Assembly (NCBI RefSeq): GCF_030719295.1
Contig: NZ_CP120997.1
Location: forward strand, 2,418,001 to 2,482,000
DNA: 64,000 bases
Direction: 5' to 3'
Source of the DNA: Streptomyces sp. Mut1
Lineage (GTDB): Bacteria; Actinomycetota; Actinomycetes; Streptomycetales; Streptomycetaceae
Positions 46,668-54,729 of the stretch are shown here, one piece after another. Below the pieces are notes generated by a model. The model saw only the letters and a list, made by a program, of their open reading frames with translations, did not search any database and was not told where the DNA came from. A program made the translations under genes and the position numbers. Position 1 is the stretch's first letter; the number at the start of each line of letters is the position of its first letter.

Positions 46668-48914
46668 CTACGCCCCGCTGGATATCCGCTCCGGCTCGGC
46701 GGACGGCTCCGGCACGGCCCCGACCCCGACCCCGGCCCCGGCCCCGGCCTCCGGTCGCACCGATTCCCCCTCGCTCAGCCCGAACCGCTGGTGGAACCGG
46801 CGCAGCGGCGCCGGGGCCCACCAGGTCGCGCGGCCCATCAGCTTCATCACCGTCGGGACCAGGAGGCTGCGGACCACCATCGCGTCCATCAGCACGGCGA
46901 GCGCGATGCCGAGCCCCAGCATCTTGGTGTTGGTGACCCGTGAGGTGCCGATGGCGACCATCACGACCGCCAGGATCACTGCCGCCGCGGTGATCAGTCC
47001 GCCGGTGTGCCGCAGCCCGTAACCGACCGCGTGCTCGTGGTCCCCGGTGCGGTCGTACTCCTCCTTGATCCGGGAGAGCAGGAACACCCCGTAGTCCATG
47101 GAGAGACCGAAGGCGACACAGAACATGAGCACCGGCAGTGTCGTCTCTATGTCCCCCGTGCTGGTGAAGGAGAGCAGCCCGGACAGGTGCCCGTCCTGGA
47201 AGACCCAGACCACCGCCCCGAACATCGCGGTGAGGCTCAGGGCGTTGAGCACGACGGCCTGGACGGGGATCAGCACGCTTCCGGTCAGCAGGAACACCAG
47301 CAGCAGCGTCACCACGGCGATGATGCCCACCGCCCACGGCAGGCGGTCGCCGATGGCGGCCTTGGAGTCGACCAGTACCGCCGCGGTCCCCGTCACGGTG
47401 GTGTCGAAGGGGGCGGGCTCCGCCCGCAGGTCCTTCACCAGCCGCTGCGTCTCCTGCCCGACCGGCTCGCCCTTCCCCAGCACGCTGAAGTAGGCCGCCT
47501 TCCCTTCCGTGACCGGGCCGTCGACCCGCAGGACCCCCGGGAGCGCGGCGATCCGGCTCCGGTAGTCGGCGTACTGGGCGGGTGTCGCCCCGCCCTCCGC
47601 GAAGATGTCGAGGCCGCCACCCGGGCTGCCGGGGAAGCCGTCCCGCAGATGCTGCTGCACCACGTGCGACTCGGAGGACGCGGGCAGCTGCCGGTCGTCC
47701 GCCGTACCGAACTCGACGCCCAGGAAGGGCAGCCCCAGCAGGACGAGTCCGACGCTCGTGACGATGGCGAAGACGGGCGCCCGGCGCATCACCAGCGCCG
47801 TGAACCTGCCCCAGCCCGCACCGGCCGCCGCATCGGGCGACTTCGCGCGCCCCCGCCTCAGCAGCTTCCTGAGGTCGAGGGAGTTGACCCGGTGGCCGAG
47901 CAGCATCAGCGCGGCCGGCAGGAGGATCAACGCGGCCGCGGCGGCCAGCAGCACCACGGCGATTCCGGCGTACGCGAAGGAACGCAGGAAGTACTGCGGG
48001 AAGACCAGCATCGCGGCCAGCGAGACCGCGACGGTCAGCGCCGAGAACAGCACGGTCCGCCCGGCGGTGCGCAGCGTCGTACCCACCGCTGTCCGGGTCG
48101 GGGCCCCGGTCGCCAGCTCCTCGCGGAACCGGCGCACGATGAACAACGCGTAGTCGACGGCGAGTCCGAGGCCGAGTGCGGTGGTGAGGTTCTGGGCGAA
48201 GACGGAGACATCGGTGAGCTCGGTGATGCCGCGCAGCACGGCGTTGGTCCCCAGGATGGCGACGATGCCGACGCCCAGGGGCAGCAGGGCCGCGATCGCG
48301 CTGCCGAAGACCATCACGAGCAGGACCAGCGTCACCGGCAGGGCGATCATCTCCGCCCTCAGCAGGTCCTCCTCGATGAGTGTCTGCATCTCGTGCTGCA
48401 CGGCGACCGGGCCACCGATCGAGACGCGCACCGGCCCGTGTGTCCCCCGGTAGGCCGGGGCCATCCGGTCCAGCACTTCCCCCGTCGCCTTGTCGTCGCC
48501 CTCGATCCGGGCCGCGATCAGCGCTTCCTTGCCGTCCTCGGCGCGCAGCGCGGGCGCCTTGTCCTGCCAGTAGGAGCGCACCCCCACGACATCCGCCTCA
48601 CCGGAGAGCCGCTCGGCCAGGCGTGCGGCCTCCGCGGCCACGGCGGGGTCGTCGACGGAGGCGCTGCCACTGTCGATCAGCAGCAGGAGATTCGGCTGGG
48701 AGGCGGGGAACTCGCGCTCCAGCGCATTGGTCGCGTAGGTCGACTCGGCGTCCGGGGCCTGCCAGCCGCCGCTGCCCATCCGGTCGGCGACCCCGCTGCC
48801 CGCGAAGACCGCGAGCGCCGTGATCACCAGAGCCGCCAGCAGCGTGAGCCGGGGGCGCGCGGTGACGAAGCGCGTCCAGCCCCCCAATCGCTGCGGGCCG
48901 TTGACTTCAGACAT
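46668..48914 (-). CDS. MmpL/RND-family membrane exporter
   Basis: A 748-residue transporter. One N-terminal helix (LTLLAALVITALAVFAGSGVA) is followed by an extracellular domain (about 45-175), a bundle of about six helices with the MmpL signature TTALGLGLAVDYALFIVRRFREE, a second extracellular domain (about 400-520) and a second bundle with FGLSMDYGVFLLSRIKEEYDRT. Asp residues in the two GL(A/S)xDY motifs would carry protons. The C-terminal tail is low-complexity Gly/Ala/Val. Such proteins export lipids or drugs. ATG 48914 has GGGGAC 8 nt upstream. The divergent TetR gene and the large dyad between them suggest substrate-induced expression. Confidence 0.93.
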   Translation of the reverse strand: MSEVNGPQRLGGWTRFVTARPRLTLLAALVITALAVFAGSGVADRMGSGGWQAPDAESTYATNALEREFPASQPNLLLLIDSGSASVDDPAVAAEAARLAERLSGEADVVGVRSYWQDKAPALRAEDGKEALIAARIEGDDKATGEVLDRMAPAYRGTHGPVRVSIGGPVAVQHEMQTLIEEDLLRAEMIALPVTLVLLVMVFGSAIAALLPLGVGIVAILGTNAVLRGITELTDVSVFAQNLTTALGLGLAVDYALFIVRRFREELATGAPTRTAVGTTLRTAGRTVLFSALTVAVSLAAMLVFPQYFLRSFAYAGIAVVLLAAAAALILLPAALMLLGHRVNSLDLRKLLRRGRAKSPDAAAGAGWGRFTALVMRRAPVFAIVTSVGLVLLGLPFLGVEFGTADDRQLPASSESHVVQQHLRDGFPGSPGGGLDIFAEGGATPAQYADYRSRIAALPGVLRVDGPVTEGKAAYFSVLGKGEPVGQETQRLVKDLRAEPAPFDTTVTGTAAVLVDSKAAIGDRLPWAVGIIAVVTLLLVFLLTGSVLIPVQAVVLNALSLTAMFGAVVWVFQDGHLSGLLSFTSTGDIETTLPVLMFCVAFGLSMDYGVFLLSRIKEEYDRTGDHEHAVGYGLRHTGGLITAAAVILAVVMVAIGTSRVTNTKMLGLGIALAVLMDAMVVRSLLVPTVMKLMGRATWWAPAPLRRFHQRFGLSEGESVRPEAGAGAGVGVGAVPEPSAEPERISSGA

Positions 48915-48997
48915 GGTGCGATGTCCCCTTTTTCCCCGGATCCGGGTGCGCCGGGCGGCAGCACGAAGCAGCCGCGCAGGGCAGCATGGATCAGTCG

Positions 48998-49068
48998 TTG
49001 CCACATACACTGGCAAACACGAGTCCCCGCTCGCGTTTCATAAGAATGCGAGCGATCACTCGTGTTTG
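48998..49068. promoter_or_regulatory. Nested dyad-symmetry operator region between mmpL and tetR
   Basis: CAAACACGAGT (49014-49024) and ACTCGTGTTTG (49058-49068) are perfect inverted arms. CGCTCGC (49028-49034) and GCGAGCG (49048-49054) are inner arms centred on the same base, 49041. Each side can also be read as one palindrome of the form AAACACGAG-N6-CTCGCGTTT. A further palindrome, TTGCCA-N7-TGGCAA, lies at 48998-49016. This fits cooperative binding of two TetR dimers. Confidence 0.65.
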
Positions 49069-49098
49069 TCAACTGCTCGCGAAAGCTGGGGATTCACC

Positions 49099-49833
49099 GT
49101 GTCGCAGGCCAGAGCGGAGAGCACCGGGGACACCGGGGCCGCGGAAGCCGCCACCAAGAAGCCGGGGACGGCAGCCGGCCCCGCCCGGCCGCGCCGGCGG
49201 CAGGCCCGGGGCGAGGCCCGCATCGCGCAGCTGCTCAAGGCCGCCGCCGACGTCTTCTGCACGACGGGCTACACCGCCGCGAGCACCAACGCCATCGCCC
49301 GCGAGGCCGGGGTCTCGCCCGGCACGCTCTACCAGTTCTTCCCGAACAAGGAGGCCATCGCGGTCGAGCTGGGCGACCGGCTCCTGACCCGCTGGCAGGA
49401 GACCTACGGGGCCGCCCTCCAGGCTGTCCGGCGGGATCAGCCGCTGGACCGGGTCCTCGACGCCACCCTCGACCCGCTGATCGAGTTCAACTGCGCCAAC
49501 CCGGCGTTCACGGTGCTGATGCACGGCTCCGAGATCCCCGGAATGCCCGCGAAGGATCATGACGCGGTGCACGTCACGATGCTCGCCCGGGTCGAGACGA
49601 TCATCGCCGGATACCTGCCGGACGCGCCGCCCGCCGACGTCACCCGCGTCGCCACGATGATCTTCAACCTCGTCAAGGCCGGACTCGACGTAATCATGGC
49701 GTACGAGGGGGACGAGCGGGAGGCGTACATCCGGGAGCTGAAGACGATCCTGTACCGGTACCTGGAACCGATGGTCCGCGACGGCGCGCACGCACGGCCC
49801 GACCCGGCGGACGCTCCGCCGAACGGTGGATAA
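49099..49833 (+). CDS. TetR-family transcriptional regulator
   Basis: A 244-residue repressor. After a disordered Ala/Thr/Arg-rich N-terminus of about 35 residues comes the TetR HTH (IAQLLKAAADVFCTTGYTAASTNAIAREAGVSPGTLYQFFPNKEAIAVELGDR, about 42-95). The C-terminal ligand domain is helical, with DPLIEFNCANPAF and FNLVKAGLDVIMAY. The start is taken as GTG 49099, with GGGG about 7 nt upstream; the frame is open further back but only that start clears the operator. It is divergent from the MmpL exporter, which it probably represses. Confidence 0.9.
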   Translation: MSQARAESTGDTGAAEAATKKPGTAAGPARPRRRQARGEARIAQLLKAAADVFCTTGYTAASTNAIAREAGVSPGTLYQFFPNKEAIAVELGDRLLTRWQETYGAALQAVRRDQPLDRVLDATLDPLIEFNCANPAFTVLMHGSEIPGMPAKDHDAVHVTMLARVETIIAGYLPDAPPADVTRVATMIFNLVKAGLDVIMAYEGDEREAYIRELKTILYRYLEPMVRDGAHARPDPADAPPNGG

Positions 49834-49876
49834 CGGCCCAGGACCGGCGGACAGCGGCCGGGCGACGACTCGCGTC

Positions 49877-49896
49877 ATACCCCCTAGGGGTATAAA
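49877..49896 (+). promoter_or_regulatory. CsoR-type copper operator and -10 of copZ-copA
   Basis: ATACCCC-CTA-GGGGTAT (49877-49893) has perfect 7-bp arms and the TACCCC/GGGGTA core of CsoR sites. TATAAA (49891-49896) overlaps its right arm as the -10. Cu(I)-free CsoR would block this promoter. The csoR gene itself is not in the window. Confidence 0.75.
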
Positions 49897-49965
49897 GTGA
49901 AGAGTGTGGCGGCGCCTCCGTGTGCGCCCGCCCACCCCTGTGTGCCCGTCGAAGAGGAGAATGTG

Positions 49966-50274
49966 ATGACCGCCGAGACCCAGCTCCCCCAGGCGACCGG
50001 CTCCTGCTGCTCGCCCAGCGGTTCCTGCCACGACAGCGCGGGTACGGACGCCGCCCCGGCCGGCGTGACCACCACCTACCAGGTGACCGGCATGACCTGC
50101 GGACACTGCGAGGGCGCGGTCTCCGAGGAGATCTCCGCCATCGAGGGTGTCACCTCGGTGAAGGCCGTGGCGTCCACCGGCCAGGTGACGGTGGTCTCCG
50201 GCGCCGCCCTGGACGACGAGGCCGTACGCGCCGCCGTCGACGAGGCGGGTTACGAACTCGCCGGGCGCGCCTGA
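49966..50274 (+). CDS. copZ: Copper chaperone (CopZ-like heavy-metal-associated domain)
   Basis: A 102-residue metallochaperone. An N-terminal extension carries a second Cys cluster, SCCSPSGSC, followed by the ferredoxin-like HMA domain (about 35-102) with the Cu(I) motif GMTCGHC. It would hand Cu(I) to the P-type ATPase encoded next. ATG 49966 has GAGGAG 6 nt upstream. The promoter has a CsoR-type operator, so induction by copper is expected. Confidence 0.93.
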   Translation: MTAETQLPQATGSCCSPSGSCHDSAGTDAAPAGVTTTYQVTGMTCGHCEGAVSEEISAIEGVTSVKAVASTGQVTVVSGAALDDEAVRAAVDEAGYELAGRA

Positions 50275-50381
50275 CCGCCTCGGGAACCATCCCTTCCCCG
50301 CACCACCCCGTTCCGCCGGGCCGGACCGACCAGCAGACACTGGTGGGGGTACGGCCCGGTCGGCGTTCCAGGAGTTCGGAC

Positions 50382-52748
50382 ATGCACAGCGCAACAGAGG
50401 CCGGGACCGCGGCGGCGGCGAGTTCGGAAGCCGAGTTCGTGATCGGCGGCATGACCTGCGCCTCCTGCGCGGCCCGCGTCGAGAAGAAGCTCAACCGGAT
50501 GGACGGCGTCACCGCCACCGTCAACTACGCCACCGAGAAGGCCCGCGTCAGCTACCCGGCCACCGACGTCTCCGTACAGGACCTCATCGCCACGGTCGAG
50601 AAGACCGGCTACACCGCGAAGCCGGTGCCCCGGCCCGCCCCGAAGGCCGCCGCGCAGACCGCCCCGCAGACCGCCGGAGCGACCGACGCGCTCTCCGAGG
50701 CCGCCCGCGCCGAGCCGCACACGACAGAACCGGAAGCGGAACCGGAGGGGCCGCTGCGGCCCGAGACCGAGGCCGCGCCCGAGCTGGTCCGCCTCCGGCA
50801 GCGGCTCATCGTCTCCGCCGTGCTCGCCGTCCCCGTCGTCGCCCTCGCGATGATCCCGGCGCTCCACTTCGACAACTGGCAGTGGCTCTCGCTCACCCTC
50901 GCCGCTCCCGTCGTCGTCTGGGGCGGACTGCCCTTCCACCGGGCCGCCTGGACCAACCTGCGCCACGGCGCGGCCACCATGGACACCCTCGTCTCCGTCG
51001 GGACCCTGGCCGCCTTCGGCTGGTCCCTGTGGGCGCTGTTCCTCGGTGACGCCGGGATGCCCGGCATGCGGCACGGCTTCGATCTCACGGTCTCCCGCGC
51101 CGACGCCTCGGACACCATCTACCTGGAGGTCGCGGCGGGCGTCATCACCTTCATCCTGCTGGGCCGCTATCTGGAAGCGAAGTCCAAGCGGAGGGCAGGT
51201 TCGGCGCTGCGCGCCCTGATGCATCTGGGCGCCAAGGACGTGGCCGTCCTGCGGGGCGGCGCCGAGGTCCGCGTCCCCGTGGGCCGGCTCGTCGTGGGCG
51301 ACCGCTTCGTCGTCCGGCCGGGCGAGAAGATCGCGACCGACGGGACGGTGGTGGAGGGTGCGTCGGCGGTGGACGCGTCCATGCTCACCGGCGAGTCCGT
51401 CCCGGTGGACGTGGGCGCGGGCGACCAGGTCACCGGCGCCACCGTGAACGCCTCCGGCCGGCTCGTCGTGGAGGCCACCCGGGTCGGCTCCGACACACAG
51501 CTCGCCCGGATGGCGAAGCTGGTCGAGGACGCGCAGAACGGCAAGGCCGAGGTGCAGCGCCTGGCCGACCGGATCTCCGCGGTGTTCGTCCCCGTGGTCC
51601 TGCTCATCGCCCTCGGCACGCTGATCGTCTGGCTGCTCACCACGGACGACGTCACGGCCGCGTTCACGGCGGCGGTCGCGGTCCTGATCATCGCCTGCCC
51701 CTGCGCCCTGGGCCTCGCGACACCCACCGCCCTCATGGTCGGCACCGGACGCGGCGCCCAGCTCGGCATCCTCATCAAGGGCCCCGAAGTCCTGGAATCA
51801 ACCCGCCGCGTCGACACCATCGTCCTCGACAAGACCGGCACCGTCACCACCGGCCGCATGACCCTCCAGACCATCCACACCACCCCCACCACCACCGAAA
51901 CCGACGTCCTCCGCCTCGCCGGAGCACTCGAACACGCCTCCGAACACCCCATCGCCCAAGCCATCGCCACCGGCGCCACCGACCGCACCGGAGCCGCCCT
52001 CCCCACCCCCGAGGACTTCACCAACATCCCCGGACTCGGCGTCCAGGGCACCGTCGACGGCCACGCCGTCCTCGTCGGGCGCCCCCGGCTGCTCACCGAC
52101 GCCGGAATCGACCTCCCCGGCACGCTGACCGCCGCACTGACCGAGGCCGCCACACAGGGTCGTACGGCCATCGCGGTCGGCTGGGACGGCGAGGCGCGCG
52201 GCGTTCTCGAAGTGGCCGACGCGGTCAAGGACTCCAGCGCGGAGGCCATCACCGCGCTCCGGGCACTCGGCCTGACCCCGATCCTGCTGACCGGCGACAA
52301 CCGGGCGGTGGCCGAATCCGTGGCCCGCGAGGTCGGTATCGAGGAGGTCCGCGCGGAGGTACTTCCGGAGGAAAAGGCGCACGTCATCGAGGGTTTGCAG
52401 GCCCAGGGACGGGTAGTCGCCATGGTCGGTGACGGGGTCAACGACGCCGCCGCGCTGGCCACCGCCGACCTCGGCCTGGCCATGGGCACCGGCACGGACG
52501 CGGCGATCGAGGCGAGCGACCTGACCCTGGTTCGTGGAGATCTCAAGGTGACCGCAGACGCCATCCGGCTCTCCCGGCGCACCCTCACCACGATCAAGGG
52601 CAACCTGTTCTGGGCATTCGGCTACAACGTTGCCGCTCTACCCCTTGCGGCATTTGGCCTGCTCAACCCTATGATTGCTGGAGCGGCGATGGCCTTCTCA
52701 TCGGTCTTCGTCGTGACGAACAGCCTGCGCCTGCGGTCCTTCACGTAA
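50382..52748 (+). CDS. copA: Copper-exporting P1B-type ATPase
   Basis: A 788-residue copper pump. It has one N-terminal HMA domain (GMTCASC, about 24-90), a Pro/Ala/Glu linker, eight expected membrane helices, the CPC motif in IIACPCALG, the actuator TGES, the phosphorylated Asp in DKTGT, HP in SEHPIA, and GDGVND. These are the marks of a Cu(I)-ATPase. AGGAG lies 7 nt before the ATG. Base use changes inside the gene: about 51781-52086 uses C or A at nearly every third position and avoids G, and the last 150 bp use more T, unlike the flanks. This hints at recombination with another copA-like gene. Confidence 0.95.
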   Translation: MHSATEAGTAAAASSEAEFVIGGMTCASCAARVEKKLNRMDGVTATVNYATEKARVSYPATDVSVQDLIATVEKTGYTAKPVPRPAPKAAAQTAPQTAGATDALSEAARAEPHTTEPEAEPEGPLRPETEAAPELVRLRQRLIVSAVLAVPVVALAMIPALHFDNWQWLSLTLAAPVVVWGGLPFHRAAWTNLRHGAATMDTLVSVGTLAAFGWSLWALFLGDAGMPGMRHGFDLTVSRADASDTIYLEVAAGVITFILLGRYLEAKSKRRAGSALRALMHLGAKDVAVLRGGAEVRVPVGRLVVGDRFVVRPGEKIATDGTVVEGASAVDASMLTGESVPVDVGAGDQVTGATVNASGRLVVEATRVGSDTQLARMAKLVEDAQNGKAEVQRLADRISAVFVPVVLLIALGTLIVWLLTTDDVTAAFTAAVAVLIIACPCALGLATPTALMVGTGRGAQLGILIKGPEVLESTRRVDTIVLDKTGTVTTGRMTLQTIHTTPTTTETDVLRLAGALEHASEHPIAQAIATGATDRTGAALPTPEDFTNIPGLGVQGTVDGHAVLVGRPRLLTDAGIDLPGTLTAALTEAATQGRTAIAVGWDGEARGVLEVADAVKDSSAEAITALRALGLTPILLTGDNRAVAESVAREVGIEEVRAEVLPEEKAHVIEGLQAQGRVVAMVGDGVNDAAALATADLGLAMGTGTDAAIEASDLTLVRGDLKVTADAIRLSRRTLTTIKGNLFWAFGYNVAALPLAAFGLLNPMIAGAAMAFSSVFVVTNSLRLRSFT

Positions 52749-53297
52749 TATCCACAATGAGATTCAGATCACATCGGTTTCAGGGTAACCATTCGATGGG
52801 TTCGCGAGTCTTAGAGTGCGATGCCAAGGATGTCTTGGGGGACGTCCGGCGGAGCGTCTTGGGGGATGCTCCGGGCAAGCGTGGGCCGGGGCACGTACAC
52901 CGGGGAGCTTTGAGCGGCCCTCCCGTCGGTACGTACCCCGGCAGACCACAGGAGCAGGTGGAAGAAGAGCAGGACAAGCAGTACCGAGGAACAACCCAGG
53001 AGCTTCGGCTCCCACAGAACGCCCGGCCGGATCCCGTGGGGGGAATCCGCTCCGGGATATGGGAAGCGCCTCGCTGTCGGCCCGTGGGGGGATCGATGGC
53101 GGGGCGCTTCTCGCTTTCACGGGAGCGCTCCCGTAGGCGGCGGGCGGGCCCCCGACAAACCCACATCGGCGTCGCACCCCCGAAAAACGCGCATCGCCCC
53201 GGACTCCGCGCTCGCTCGGGGCGAGGGCGCGGCAGTCAGGGGCGAAGGAATCCGGCGTCAGTCAGGGCCGGGGTGAAGCGAAGAGCCGGTCAGGCGG
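52749..53297. other. Intergenic region between convergent copA and citA, no confident gene
   Basis: These 549 bp contain open frames but none with convincing codon bias or a recognisable product. Present are an 11-bp direct repeat, GTCTTGGGGGA, at 52832-52842 and 52856-52866 (24-bp period), a 16-bp palindrome at 53119-53134, and CGCC/GGCG-rich sequence. A short frame beginning ATG 52821 (30 codons) spans the direct repeat, but its reality is doubtful. The region may be the remnant of a lost gene. Confidence 0.55.
53119..53134. promoter_or_regulatory. LacI-family (CebR-like) palindrome without an obvious target gene
   Basis: ACGGGAGCGCTCCCGT is a perfect 16-bp palindrome. Its core GGGAGCGCTCCC equals the inner 12 bp of the Streptomyces CebR site (TGGGAGCGCTCCCA). 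It lies downstream of both flanking genes, so no normal promoter is nearby. Confidence 0.5.
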
Positions 53298-54596
53298 TCA
53301 GCGGCCCTCGACCGGGACGAAGTCGCGCAGGACCTCACCGGTGTAGATCTGGCGCGGGCGGCCGATGCGGGAACCCGGCTCCTTGATCATCTCGTGCCAC
53401 TGGGCGATCCAGCCCGGGAGACGGCCGAGTGCGAAGAGCACGGTGAACATCTCGGTCGGGAAGCCCATGGCGCGGTAGATCAGGCCCGTGTAGAAGTCCA
53501 CGTTCGGGTAGAGGTTGCGCGAGACGAAGTACTCGTCGGAGAGCGCGTGCTCCTCCAGCTTGAGCGCGATGTCGAGCAGCTCGTCGGACTTGCCGAGCGC
53601 GGACAGCACGTCGTGGGCGGCGGCCTTGATGATCTTGGCGCGCGGGTCGAAGGACTTGTACACCCGGTGGCCGAAGCCCATCAGGCGGACGCCGTCCTCC
53701 TTGTTCTTCACCTTGCGGATGAAGGAGTCGACGTCGCCGCCGTTGGCCTGGATGCCTTCCAGCATCTCCAGCACGGACTGGTTGGCGCCGCCGTGCAGGG
53801 GGCCCCACAGCGCCGAGATGCCGGCGGAGATCGAGGCGAACATGTTCGCCTGCGAGGAGCCGACCAGACGCACGGTGGAGGTCGAGCAGTTCTGCTCGTG
53901 GTCCGCGTGCAGGATGAGCAGCTTGTCGAGCGCCGAGACGACGACCGGGTCCAGCTCGTACTCCTGGGCGGGGACCGAGAAGGTCATCCGCAGGAAGTTC
54001 TCGACGTAGCCGAGGTCGTTGCGCGGGTAGACGAACGGGTGACCGATCGACTTCTTGTACGCGTACGCGGCGATGGTCGGGAGCTTGGCGAGCAGCCGGA
54101 TCGTCGAGAGGTGGCGCTGCTCCTCGTCGAACGGGTTGTGGCTGTCCTGGTAGAACGTGGACAGCGCGCTGACGACCGAGGACAGCATGGCCATCGGGTG
54201 CGCGTCACGCGGGAAGCCGTCGAAGAACCGCTTGACGTCCTCGTGCAGCAGGGTGTGCTGGGTGATCTCGTTCTTGAAGGCCGACAGCTCGTCGACCTTG
54301 GGAAGATCACCGTTGATGAGCGTGTACGCGACCTCCAGGAACGTCGAGCGCTCGGCGAGCTGCTCGATGGGGTAGCCGCGGTACCGCAGGATGCCCTGCT
54401 CGCCGTCGAGGTAGGTGACGGCCGATTTATAGGCAGCGGTGTTGCCGTATCCGCTGTCCAGCGTCACCAGGCCGGTGTTCGCCCGGAGCTTCCCGATGTC
54501 GAAGCCCTTGTCGCCGACGGTGCTGTCGATCACCGGGTAGGTGTACTCGCCATCGCCGTACCGCAGTACCACAGCGTTGTTGGTGTGCTCGCTCAC
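53298..54596 (-). CDS. citA: Citrate synthase
   Basis: A 432-residue type II citrate synthase that condenses oxaloacetate and acetyl-CoA in the TCA cycle. Catalytic residues are visible: His in PLHGGANQSV, His in GFGHRVYKSFDPRA and Asp in NVDFYTGLIY. The conserved N-terminus VVLRYGDGEYTYPVIDST and C-terminus SRIGRPRQIYTG are intact. The frame is open to 54650; GTG 54596 is preferred because GAGGG lies 5 nt upstream and the resulting N-terminus fits other actinobacterial enzymes. Two palindromes lie 76-127 bp upstream. Confidence 0.96.
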   Translation of the reverse strand: MSEHTNNAVVLRYGDGEYTYPVIDSTVGDKGFDIGKLRANTGLVTLDSGYGNTAAYKSAVTYLDGEQGILRYRGYPIEQLAERSTFLEVAYTLINGDLPKVDELSAFKNEITQHTLLHEDVKRFFDGFPRDAHPMAMLSSVVSALSTFYQDSHNPFDEEQRHLSTIRLLAKLPTIAAYAYKKSIGHPFVYPRNDLGYVENFLRMTFSVPAQEYELDPVVVSALDKLLILHADHEQNCSTSTVRLVGSSQANMFASISAGISALWGPLHGGANQSVLEMLEGIQANGGDVDSFIRKVKNKEDGVRLMGFGHRVYKSFDPRAKIIKAAAHDVLSALGKSDELLDIALKLEEHALSDEYFVSRNLYPNVDFYTGLIYRAMGFPTEMFTVLFALGRLPGWIAQWHEMIKEPGSRIGRPRQIYTGEVLRDFVPVEGR

Positions 54597-54671
54597 GTCA
54601 TCCCTCACCGACGTAGTGCCTCTTCTTCGAGGTTCCCTGACTGTCTCCACCCTCCCCCATTTGGCTCAGGA

Positions 54672-54723
54672 GAGTGCACTCGGGGTCGTCCATTGGACCT
54701 ACTCGCGGCACTGAGTGCCGCGA
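54672..54723. promoter_or_regulatory. Palindromes between recD2 and citA
   Basis: TCGCGGCACT-G-AGTGCCGCGA (54703-54723) is a perfect inverted repeat with a 1-nt centre, 6 nt beyond the recD2 stop codon. GAGTGCACTC (54672-54681) is a perfect 10-bp palindrome nearer to citA. AGTGC is shared by both. The first may terminate recD2, and either may bind a regulator of citA. A 1-nt loop favours an operator over a terminator, but this is not decided. Confidence 0.5.
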
Positions 54724-54729
54724 ACTTAT

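Noticed and set aside
52757..53386. A 209-residue frame after copA
   Set aside because: It lacks coding bias, contains basic low-complexity sequence, runs into the 3' end of citA on the other strand and has no recognisable domain.
54703..54723. Firm call of a recD2 rho-independent terminator
   Set aside because: The dyad has a 1-nt centre and no T-run, so it is kept as an undecided regulatory palindrome.
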